From contig CAJTSY010000067.1 in assembly GCA_910578995.1 (NCBI GenBank), positions 1 to 20,934 of the forward strand: 20,934 nucleotides of DNA, given 5' to 3'. The position numbers and the translations under genes are program-made. Below the pieces are notes generated by a model that had not been told where the DNA came from, did no database searches, and saw nothing but the letters and a program-made list of their open reading frames with translations. Positions 14,455-20,934 of this stretch are shown here, one piece after another. This DNA is from an uncultured Acetatifactor sp. Lineage in GTDB: Bacteria > Bacillota > Clostridia > Lachnospirales > Lachnospiraceae. Every line of letters starts with the position of its first letter. Position 1 is the first letter of the stretch.

Positions 14455-15648
14455 CTACCCCACCAGGCGCACCGTCTCCCTGGCGATGGCAAGCTCCTCG
14501 TTGGTGGGAATCACCATCACGGCAGTCCTGCTGCCAGGCGTAGTAATCACAATGTCCTCGCCCCGCTTACGGTTTGCATCCTGATCCAGCTCCACCCCCA
14601 GGTATCCAAGATATCCGCATACTAAATTCCGGACCAGGGGCGCGTTCTCACCGATTCCTGCCGTAAAGCAGATCACATCCACGCCGTTCATGGCCGCCGT
14701 ATAAGCGCCGATATATTTGGCCACATGGTAGCAGTAAGTCTTCATCGCCCGGGCCGCTCCGGCATCTCCCCTGTTATATCCGTCCTCCAGGTCGCGGAAA
14801 TCGGAAGAAAGATTCCCGGAAAGCCCCAGCACGCCGGACTTCTTATTCAGAACGGCCATGATGTCATCAATGCTCCTGCCCTCCTTGTGGGCAATAAATT
14901 CAATGATGGCCGGATCAATGTCGCCGGACCGGGTACCCATGATCAGCCCTTCCAGGGGGGTAAGACCCATGGATGTATCCACACACTTTCCGTTCTTTAC
15001 GGCGGAGACGCTGGCGCCATTGCCCAGGTGGCAGACGATGATCTTCAGCTCCTCATAACTGCGCCCCAGAACCTCTGCCGCCCTTGCCGATACATAGGAA
15101 TGGCTGGTTCCGTGGAAGCCGTACCTGCGTATCCTGTATTTCTGATAATATTCATAGGGAAGGCCGTACATATAAGCCTCCTCCGGCATGGTCTGGTGAA
15201 ATGCGGTGTCGAAGACGCCCACCATGGGAGTGTCCGGCATCAGCTCCTTACAGGCATTGATGCCGATCAGATTGGCGGGATTGTGCAGGGGGGCCAGGTC
15301 ATTGCACTCCTCCACCGCCGCAAGCACTTCCTCGCTGATGACCACGGATTTCGCGAACTTTTCCCCCCCATGGACGACCCTGTGTCCCACGGCCCCGATC
15401 TCATCCAGGCTCTTTACCACGCCTGTCCCAGGGTTGGTCAGGGCTTCCAGCACCAGGCGGATGGCCTCCGTATGGTCAGGCATGTCTATGGCTTTCTTCA
15501 CCTTTTCCCCGCCCTCAGGGGCATAAGTCATACTCCCGTCCAGCCCGATCCGTTCGCAGAGCCCCTTGGCCAGGCACTGCTCGGATTCGGAATCGATTAA
15601 CTGGAATTTCAGGGAGGAGCTTCCGCAATTGATTACAAGTACTTTCAT
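14455..15648 (-). CDS. ackA: Acetate kinase
   Basis: The 397-residue enzyme transfers phosphate from acetyl phosphate to ADP, giving acetate and ATP. It is the energy-yielding end of mixed-acid fermentation. Family motifs are clear: VINCGSSSLKFQL near the N-terminus, HRVVHGGEKF, VFDTAFHQTMP, GFHGTSHSYVS, HLGNGASVSAV, MGLTPLEGLIMGTRSGD and FTAGIGENAP. Length is standard. The ATG at 15648 is preferred over the adjacent GTG at 15651 because AAAGGAAG stands 6 bases before it. It lies 64 bases after pta in the same direction, forming the classic pta-ackA operon, with a hairpin in the gap that may tune the ratio of the two products. Confidence 0.97.
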   Translation of the reverse strand: MKVLVINCGSSSLKFQLIDSESEQCLAKGLCERIGLDGSMTYAPEGGEKVKKAIDMPDHTEAIRLVLEALTNPGTGVVKSLDEIGAVGHRVVHGGEKFAKSVVISEEVLAAVEECNDLAPLHNPANLIGINACKELMPDTPMVGVFDTAFHQTMPEEAYMYGLPYEYYQKYRIRRYGFHGTSHSYVSARAAEVLGRSYEELKIIVCHLGNGASVSAVKNGKCVDTSMGLTPLEGLIMGTRSGDIDPAIIEFIAHKEGRSIDDIMAVLNKKSGVLGLSGNLSSDFRDLEDGYNRGDAGAARAMKTYCYHVAKYIGAYTAAMNGVDVICFTAGIGENAPLVRNLVCGYLGYLGVELDQDANRKRGEDIVITTPGSRTAVMVIPTNEELAIARETVRLVG

Positions 15649-15673
15649 CACAATCTTCCTTTCTCATCATAAA

Positions 15674-15698
15674 TTGCCGCTTTTCTCTACCGCGGCAA
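15674..15698 (-). other. Hairpin between pta and ackA
   Basis: TTGCCGC and GCGGCAA form a 7-bp stem with an 11-base loop. Read leftward it is followed by TTTATG, a poor T-run. It could be a partial terminator or an mRNA processing/stability element between the two genes. Confidence 0.4.
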
Positions 15699-15712
15699 AG
15701 GTTCCTGCATAC

Positions 15713-16717
15713 TCAATCGGCCAACTGCGCCTGTACGGCCGTGATGGCCACCACGCCCACGATGTCCTGCCAGGAACATCCCCTGGAGAGATCGTTTACA
15801 GGCTTCGCGATTCCCTGGAGCATGGGACCGTAAGCCTCGGCTCCGCCCAGCCTCTGCACCAGTTTGTATCCGATATTGCCTGCATCCAGATTAGGGAAAA
15901 TCAGGATATTCGCCCTGCCGCCCACCGGACTTCCGGGGGATTTGGACTTGGCCACACCGGGAACCAGCGCCGCATCCAACTGCAGCTCCCCGTCCAGTGT
16001 CAGATGGGGGTACTGTTCCTTGGCCATCCTGGTGGCCTCCACCACCTTGTCCACCATGGCATGTTTCGCGCTTCCCTTTGTGGAATGGCTCAGCATGGCG
16101 ATGACCGGCTTGGGGCCGATGAGGGATTTAAAGCTTCTGTAGGAGGTCTCCGCGATGGCTGCAAGCTCCTCCGCAGTGGGATCCTGGTTCAGGCCGCAGT
16201 CCGCAAAAAGAAAGGTTCCGTTCTCCCCCTGATCCTTGAACTTGGTATCCATGACAAAGAATGCGGACACAAGCTTCACGCCCGGGGCGGTCTTCAGAAT
16301 CTGCAGGGCAGGCCTTAAGGTATCCGCAGTGGAATGGCAGGCTCCTGCCACCATGCCGTCGGCATCGCCTGCCTTCACCATTACGATTCCGAAGGTCAGA
16401 TAATCGTTTAACAGAATTTCCCTTGCCTTCTCCAGGGTCATGCCCTTGGCCTTCCTAGTCTCATACAGCAGCTCCACATACCCGTCCAGCCTGGGGGTAT
16501 CGGAGGGATTTATAATAGTAACACCGGTAAGGTCAACCTCCAGCCAGCCTGCGCCATCCGTAATCTTCTCCTCATCACCGATCATGATGATGTCGGCAAT
16601 GCCCTCCTCCATTATCTTTGCTGCCGCCAGCAAAGTTCTTTTGTCCTTGGACTCCGGTAATACGATTGTCTTCCTGTCGAGCTTGGCTCTGTCCTTAATC
16701 TTGTCAATATATGACAT
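15713..16717 (-). CDS. pta: Phosphate acetyltransferase
   Basis: The 334-residue enzyme converts acetyl-CoA and phosphate to acetyl phosphate and CoA. It is the short clostridial type, without the N-terminal regulatory domains of enterobacterial Pta. Motifs include TIVLPESKDKRTLLAA, GDADGMVAGACHSTADT, VFPNLDAGNIGYK-like IFPNLDAGNIGYK, and PVNDLSRGCS near the C-terminus. The ATG at 16717 has AAGGAGAAGG upstream and gives the normal N-terminus MSYIDKIKDRAK. The frame is open 42 codons further up, but that extension is basic, unlike the family and lacks a ribosome site. A strong promoter at 16889-16917 drives it with a leader of about 165 bases. ackA follows. Confidence 0.97.
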   Translation of the reverse strand: MSYIDKIKDRAKLDRKTIVLPESKDKRTLLAAAKIMEEGIADIIMIGDEEKITDGAGWLEVDLTGVTIINPSDTPRLDGYVELLYETRKAKGMTLEKAREILLNDYLTFGIVMVKAGDADGMVAGACHSTADTLRPALQILKTAPGVKLVSAFFVMDTKFKDQGENGTFLFADCGLNQDPTAEELAAIAETSYRSFKSLIGPKPVIAMLSHSTKGSAKHAMVDKVVEATRMAKEQYPHLTLDGELQLDAALVPGVAKSKSPGSPVGGRANILIFPNLDAGNIGYKLVQRLGGAEAYGPMLQGIAKPVNDLSRGCSWQDIVGVVAITAVQAQLAD

Positions 16718-16757
16718 ATCCTTCTCCTTCCCGGCGTTTCTCCGCTCCCTTTTTCCC

Positions 16758-16773
16758 GTCTGCCGAGGCAGAC
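16758..16773 (-). other. Inverted repeat in the pta leader
   Basis: GTCTGCC and GGCAGAC, a perfect 7-bp inverted repeat with a 2-base centre, lie 41 bases before the pta start codon. There is no T-run in either direction. It could be an operator or an RNA hairpin; no regulator is known from this sequence. Confidence 0.35.
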
Positions 16774-16888
16774 ATTCAATCAGTCCGGCGAAATTACCCC
16801 TTTCACCTCTCCTGCAATTGAATTTATCGTACAGTCCTTTCATAAAAAGAATTCATATAAATTTTACTTAACAAACTGTATTATTCAT

Positions 16889-16917
16889 ATTATACTAAAA
16901 ACAGGAAAAATACACAA
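16889..16917 (-). promoter_or_regulatory. pta-ackA promoter
   Basis: Read leftward: TTGTGT (16917-16912), a 17-base spacer, perfect TATAAT (16894-16889). It lies in the 454-base gap between the divergent pta and tmcAL genes. The AT-rich remainder (16918-17060) shows no confident tmcAL promoter. Confidence 0.75.
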
Positions 16918-17063
16918 GGACAAATATGCGGTAATTTGTATATTTTGGAGTACATTTATTTTTTTCTTATACATTTTTACCCACAATATACAGATGTAAG
17001 CTCTTCCAGGTATGTTATTTTTTTCACATTGTCATTTTATATTTTTGCACGGAATATCGTTAA

Positions 17064-17081
17064 TCCGGGTTTGCTCCCGGA
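17064..17081 (+). other. Small hairpin upstream of tmcAL
   Basis: TCCGGG and CCCGGA pair around a 6-base loop. No T-run follows. Role unknown. Confidence 0.3.
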
Positions 17082-17118
17082 GATAAGGTTTTGGACACGG
17101 GTATCGGTACCGGAAATC

Positions 17119-17162
17119 ACAGAATAATGAAACCACAGAATAATAAAACCACAGAACAACGG
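17119..17162 (+). repeat. 16-bp tandem repeat in the tmcAL leader
   Basis: Two units of ACAGAATAATRAAACC (17119-17134 and 17135-17150), differing at one base, are followed by a partial third unit (17151-17162). The array ends at the tmcAL ribosome site, so copy-number change would alter the leader. Confidence 0.75.
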
Positions 17163-17171
17163 AGAACTGAC

Positions 17172-18551
17172 ATGAAGGTAAACGGAATCATCGCGGAATA
17201 TAACCCTTTCCATAACGGCCATATGTATCAGCTGGAGGAATCCCGCCGCCTTACAGGGGCTGATTATACCGTCGTCGTCATGAGCGGAAATTTCGTTCAG
17301 AGAGGCGCTCCCGCCCTGGTAAACAAGCATCTCCGGGCGGAAATGGCCCTGCGCTGCGGCGCGGATCTGGTGTTGGAACTGCCTGTCCTGTACGCTGCCT
17401 CAAGCTCCGAGTATTTCGCCGCCGGGGCTGTGGCCCTGTTGGATAAACTGGGCGCGGTGACTCATCTGTGTTTCGGGAGCGAATGCGGGGATGCCGGACA
17501 GCTGAGACAGATCGCCGCTTTCCTGGCTGATGAACCGGAGGAATATCGGGATAGCCTGAAAGAGCTGCTGAAGCAGGGGTTCTCCTACCCGGATGCCAGG
17601 GCGAGGGCATTGTCCGGCCTGGCGGATGCACGTGCTTCCGTCTGCGGAAAAGCGACAGCCCGGATCTCCTGCGGAAGGCCCCTCCCCCGCAATTGTGCTT
17701 CCATCCTTTCCTCCCCCAATAACATACTCGGAATTGACTATATAAAAGAGATAACAAAGCGGAAAAGTGACATGATTCCCACCACTGTAATGAGGACAGG
17801 CGCCGGATATCACGACACTATGTCCGCTGCGGAATCCGACTTGCACAGTGGATTCTCTGCCGTGGAACCATCTGCGCACACCTCGCGCACAGATGCCGCA
17901 GCACCTGCCTGTCCCGCCATGCCCCTGGCCTCCGCTTATGCCCTTCGACAGGCATTGCAGGATGGGCAGTCCCCGGAAAGGCTGCGGCCCTATATGCCGG
18001 AGGATGCCGCCCGGCTGCTAGAATCCTGCCTCGCAGGCAGCAGGCCCCTTTTTGCAGACGACTTTTCCGATCTTCTGTATTATAAACTGCTCACGGAACA
18101 GGAGAAAGGTTACGAGTCCTATCTGGATATATCCGCGGATCTCTCGAACCGCATCCTCGGCAGTCTGCGCGGCTTCACGGATTTTGAAGCCTTCTGCGGC
18201 CTGCTGAAGACGAAGGCCTTCACCCATACCAGGATCAGCAGATGTCTCATTCATATCTTGCTTGACATCCGGAAGGAGGACCTGATTCTGGGCAGGTCTG
18301 TGGACTATGTACCTTATGCGAGAGCGCTGGGCTTCCGCAGGTCAGCCGAACCCCTGCTGAAAGCCATCAAGGCCAACACAGACATTCCGCTTCTCACCAA
18401 GCCCGCGCACTGGCGGAAAAAACTGCCTCCGGAAGCGCATCGCCTCTTCCGACAGGATATCCTTGCCAGTGATATCTATATGGGGGTCGCCTGGGCTGGC
18501 TCGGGGCGGCCTGCGCCGAATGAATTTTCCACGCCTTTGGCCATCCTGTAA
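17172..18551 (+). CDS. tmcAL: tRNA(Met) cytidine acetate ligase (TmcAL/YlbM family)
   Basis: The protein has 459 residues. The family activates acetate with ATP to acetyl-adenylate and acetylates C34 of elongator tRNA-Met (ac4C). The N-terminal nucleotidyltransferase-like domain has the HIGH-type motif in IIAEYNPFHNGH (6-17), then VVVMSGNFVQRGAPA and HLRAEMALRCGADLVLELP. Later family segments include SPNNILGIDYIKE, TVMRTGAGYHD and RISRCLIHILLDI. It is somewhat longer than the usual 400 or so residues; the extra length appears to lie in the Ala/Cys-rich stretch before SPNNILG and the Ala/Pro-rich stretch after the YHD motif. The ATG at 17172 has GGAG 7 bases upstream. It is divergent from pta-ackA, whose product acetate is its substrate. 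Confidence 0.93.
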   Translation: MKVNGIIAEYNPFHNGHMYQLEESRRLTGADYTVVVMSGNFVQRGAPALVNKHLRAEMALRCGADLVLELPVLYAASSSEYFAAGAVALLDKLGAVTHLCFGSECGDAGQLRQIAAFLADEPEEYRDSLKELLKQGFSYPDARARALSGLADARASVCGKATARISCGRPLPRNCASILSSPNNILGIDYIKEITKRKSDMIPTTVMRTGAGYHDTMSAAESDLHSGFSAVEPSAHTSRTDAAAPACPAMPLASAYALRQALQDGQSPERLRPYMPEDAARLLESCLAGSRPLFADDFSDLLYYKLLTEQEKGYESYLDISADLSNRILGSLRGFTDFEAFCGLLKTKAFTHTRISRCLIHILLDIRKEDLILGRSVDYVPYARALGFRRSAEPLLKAIKANTDIPLLTKPAHWRKKLPPEAHRLFRQDILASDIYMGVAWAGSGRPAPNEFSTPLAIL

Positions 18552-18598
18552 AAAAGACCGCGCCGGGCCATCCCCTGAAAGGGACAGGCCCGACGCGG
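18550..18598 (-). terminator. Intrinsic terminator of the solute-binding lipoprotein gene
   Basis: Read leftward: CCGCGTCGGGCC (18598-18587) pairs with GGCCCGGCGCGG (18569-18558) with one mismatch, plus an inner CCC/GGG stem, followed by TCTTTTTT. The T-run overlaps the tmcAL stop codon. The rightward side has no T-run, so it serves mainly the leftward gene. Confidence 0.85.
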
Positions 18599-18604
18599 CT
18601 ACGC

Positions 18605-20812
18605 TCATTCCTGCACCATATTCCTGACCCGGTTCTGGACGATATCCGCCGCGTCTTCATATGCCCTGGTGCCAGACAGGCAGGGGGACATCTCCTCCAC
18701 TATGATATTGATGATCTCCTCCCGGATGCCATTCCTGGGGGTAAAATCGGCTTCGTCGATGATCGCGTAGAGCTGTTCCAGGTCGTCTTCCGTTATAGCG
18801 TCAAAAGTTTCTTCTGTCATATCCGGCAAGCGGAAGGCATTTCCCATTTCTGCCCGCTTCGCCACCATTTCCTCAAGCCTGTCTCTCCTGGATGGCAGAC
18901 TTGTATAGAGCCCATTCTCCCTGGCAAGAAAAGATTCGATAAAATACCATGCCCCTTCCTTTTTATCAGAAGAAGCCACTATACCTAGCTGGTTGATCAC
19001 TGTGCCGTCATGCACAGCCTCCCCTCCGGCAGTGGGATATCCTACCGCTGTGATCTCCTCCCCAAAATATGCCTTTTCACACAGCAAATTCTCAGGCTTG
19101 CCGATATTTGCCATGATATTCAGCAGACGTTCCTCCGGCATAGTCCCAGACATGCTTTCTATAGGAGGCAGCTCGCTGTCCACACCGTCCGAATGCTCCG
19201 CCGCCCACTTTATAAAAGCGATAAACTCATCTCCGTCAAAATAACATTCTCCCTTTTCCCAGTCTATAAACCGTTCCAGTATATAGTATCGGAAAAATTT
19301 CTCTATCATGGCAGAGAAGCTGTTATTGACAAAGAGCCTGGCCTGGGGATGGCTCTCTGTAAATGCCATGGCTTCCGCCGCAGTCCAGCCAGCCCTGCTT
19401 CCCAGCTGGGAAGCCCGCCCTATAACTGTAAAGCAGTCAATCTCATCCGGAATGCCTGCCAGGCGCCCTTTCACAGTACACGAATCCAGGACAGCCTCCC
19501 AAAAATCTTCCCTCTTCAATCGCGCGCTGCCCTCCAGGTAAGGCGTCAGATCCTCCAGGACATCCTTCTCCCCATACTTTATGTAATCCAGATAGGTCAG
19601 GTTGATCAGATCCGGAGGGTCAGAAGAAACCAGTTCCACATCCATCCTCTCCATGTCGGTATACCTGATGGTAATGTGATAGTCCTCGCTGTTCCTATTG
19701 AAATCCATGATATACCTTTCCAGTTCATTGAACATAAAACACGTTGCCATCACCAGGACTTCCTTCTCCGGAAGCTCTTCTACCGGAGTCTTTGTGAGGA
19801 GATAGAACTCCTGCTCATATAATCCTGCTTCTCCAAGGATATCCGTCACCACTGCCATCCTGTCTTCTGTAAGCCGAAGCATGGTAAAATCCATATTGCA
19901 TGCCAGGTTGCTGTCCCCCCAGCGGAGCACCGTCTCCCAGGAACTGTCCTCTCTCCTGTAACGGTACAGCATCCCGTCCTTACCAGTATAAAACAGCCCC
20001 TCTGGAGAACCGCTGAAATTCCCGCTGTAACAGGGTCCCTCCAGCCTGTCCAGCCGATAAGAACCCGACTGCCCGTCAGCCACAATCTCATTCACGGTAT
20101 TAAAAGAATTTGACGGCTGACAATAAACAGTCCCGCCTTCGCCCTCCAACAGTTGATGATACTCTCCCTCCGCCACCGATATCTGTTCCAGCAGCCTTCC
20201 ATTTTCGTCAATGACGAAGACAGAATCCCCCGTCAGCACATAAATCCTGTTCTCCCTGCCCAATGCCAGCGACCTGGGATAGACTGGCAGGGAGACACAA
20301 TACCCTTCGCTGCCATCTGCCAATTGCTTCACCAGGACATATCCCTGACTTTCCACATCATCGACCAGACAGCCATTCACTCCCTCCAATGGACGCAGGA
20401 TCGGTATATCCCCGGCTTCCATCCTTTCCATCAGATAGTAAAGACCGCCTTTCTCATCCACGGTATAATCCGTAATATAGCCGGAGGGACCGTCTGACCG
20501 GAGCAGAGACTCCCCCGCTGGCAGAGCAGTTCCTTCTACGGAGCCAATATCTTCCGCATCAGACATTTCTTCCACCGAAAACCTGCGGAGCTCATCCCTT
20601 CTGCTCTCATTATTCCTGATGCAGTAATAAACATAGCCGCATGCAGCTTTGAAATGATCCAAAGGCATTTTATTTAAATCGATCTGCTGCGCTGTATAGA
20701 CATAGCCGTCTATGCCCAACCGGCTGTTTTCCTCATTTTTGCCGCAGCCGGACAGGATGGGCAATATCAATAGAATACAGCACAGATATCTTATACAAAC
20801 ATTTTTCCGCAT
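18605..20812 (-). CDS. Lipoprotein with propeller-like N-half and extracellular solute-binding C-half
   Basis: A 735-residue exported lipoprotein: signal MRKNVCIRYLCCILLILPI with lipobox LSGC, lipid on C23. Residues about 35-345 form short repeated beta segments (YTVDEKGGLYYLME, LGRENRIYVLTG, GLFYTGKDGMLYRYR), read as a beta-propeller-like region. Residues about 350-735 resemble family 1 extracellular solute-binding proteins of sugar ABC transporters: a strand EVLVMATC, an early helix FNELERYIMDFNR, then DPPDLINLTYLDYIKYGEKDVLEDLTPYL, GIPDEIDCFTV, and late KKEGAWYFIESFL. Ligand unknown, and no permease or ATPase genes are in the window. GAGGAG lies 8 bases before the ATG. Similar long fusions occur in Lachnospiraceae. 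A sensor-type or orphan binding role is equally possible. Confidence 0.8.
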   Translation of the reverse strand: MRKNVCIRYLCCILLILPILSGCGKNEENSRLGIDGYVYTAQQIDLNKMPLDHFKAACGYVYYCIRNNESRRDELRRFSVEEMSDAEDIGSVEGTALPAGESLLRSDGPSGYITDYTVDEKGGLYYLMERMEAGDIPILRPLEGVNGCLVDDVESQGYVLVKQLADGSEGYCVSLPVYPRSLALGRENRIYVLTGDSVFVIDENGRLLEQISVAEGEYHQLLEGEGGTVYCQPSNSFNTVNEIVADGQSGSYRLDRLEGPCYSGNFSGSPEGLFYTGKDGMLYRYRREDSSWETVLRWGDSNLACNMDFTMLRLTEDRMAVVTDILGEAGLYEQEFYLLTKTPVEELPEKEVLVMATCFMFNELERYIMDFNRNSEDYHITIRYTDMERMDVELVSSDPPDLINLTYLDYIKYGEKDVLEDLTPYLEGSARLKREDFWEAVLDSCTVKGRLAGIPDEIDCFTVIGRASQLGSRAGWTAAEAMAFTESHPQARLFVNNSFSAMIEKFFRYYILERFIDWEKGECYFDGDEFIAFIKWAAEHSDGVDSELPPIESMSGTMPEERLLNIMANIGKPENLLCEKAYFGEEITAVGYPTAGGEAVHDGTVINQLGIVASSDKKEGAWYFIESFLARENGLYTSLPSRRDRLEEMVAKRAEMGNAFRLPDMTEETFDAITEDDLEQLYAIIDEADFTPRNGIREEIINIIVEEMSPCLSGTRAYEDAADIVQNRVRNMVQE

Positions 20813-20846
20813 GAAAAATTCTCCTCAGTCTATTAATTACAATCAA

Positions 20847-20875
20847 CATATATATTCTCTCCACCGTATCCACAA
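20847..20875 (-). promoter_or_regulatory. Possible promoter of the lipoprotein gene
   Basis: Read leftward: TTGTGG (20875-20870), a 17-base spacer, TATATG (20852-20847), about 35 bases before the start codon. The remaining bases to 20934 hold no gene that can be supported. Confidence 0.4.
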
Positions 20876-20934
20876 GGGCAGCTACGTCAATATTGAGTCC
20901 AACCAAGATATTGCCCAACAGGTCGGGCTTCATT

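Noticed and set aside
16718..16843. 42-residue N-terminal extension of Pta
   Set aside because: It is basic, unlike the family, and lacks a ribosome site. ATG 16717 has AAGGAGAAGG.
17091..17171. TTG start upstream of tmcAL
   Set aside because: It would translate the 16-bp repeats, and the family begins MKVNGIIAEYNPFH at the ATG with GGAG.
20733..20933. Leftward frame overlapping the lipoprotein start
   Set aside because: It overlaps the signal-peptide region out of frame, covers the probable promoter, and is cut by the window edge, so it cannot be supported.
1..20934. CRISPR arrays, tRNA and rRNA genes
   Set aside because: No regularly spaced direct repeats with unique spacers and no recognisable RNA gene sequence were seen.

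Overview
The window looks like chromosomal DNA from a gut-type Lachnospiraceae (Clostridia). The evidence is protein style and gene content (DUF1292 protein, divergent pta-ackA and tmcAL genes, a long propeller/solute-binding lipoprotein), strong GGAGG ribosome sites, and TTGACA/TATAAT promoters with 17-bp spacers. The genus cannot be fixed from sequence alone. No rRNA, tRNA, CRISPR array or prophage structural gene was seen.

Region 1-2143 is the accessory part. A short leftward operon (HTH regulator, a 61-residue protein, and a secreted or lipoprotein gene running off the window) lies beside a segment bounded by two identical 37-bp sequences in opposite orientation (640-676 and 2107-2143). 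Each contains a perfect 13-8-13 lox-like site: two exact 13-bp arms around an asymmetric 8-bp spacer. The segment carries its own tyrosine recombinase and, just inside its right end, a good outward-facing promoter. This is the layout of a self-contained invertible switch, like the Salmonella H segment but with a tyrosine recombinase. Inversion would turn the promoter toward the HTH/secreted-protein operon. The T-tracts around the sites suggest that read-out is blocked toward yajC and allowed toward the operon.

Region 2196-9469 is mostly core metabolism: yajC (own promoter) converging on tgt, then aroC and a lactonase-fold beta-propeller gene, all leftward except yajC. Next come a very cysteine-rich protein built from six 12-residue repeats and a GH13/GlgX-like protein in which the catalytic residues of all the diagnostic motifs are replaced (a probable pseudoenzyme). 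An acidic DUF1292 protein is transcribed divergently from the GH13 gene.

Region 9486-14275 holds, leftward, a UvrD/Rep-type helicase, glutamyl-tRNA synthetase (gltX) with a degenerate duplication of its 3' end, and a membrane-anchored C39-type cysteine peptidase.

Region 14455-18551 is the acetate module. pta and ackA run leftward as an operon turning acetyl-CoA into acetate and ATP. tmcAL, which uses acetate and ATP to acetylate elongator tRNA-Met, is divergent. A leftward 735-residue lipoprotein, with an N-terminal propeller-like half and a C-terminal solute-binding half, ends the window. Its terminator overlaps the tmcAL stop codon.
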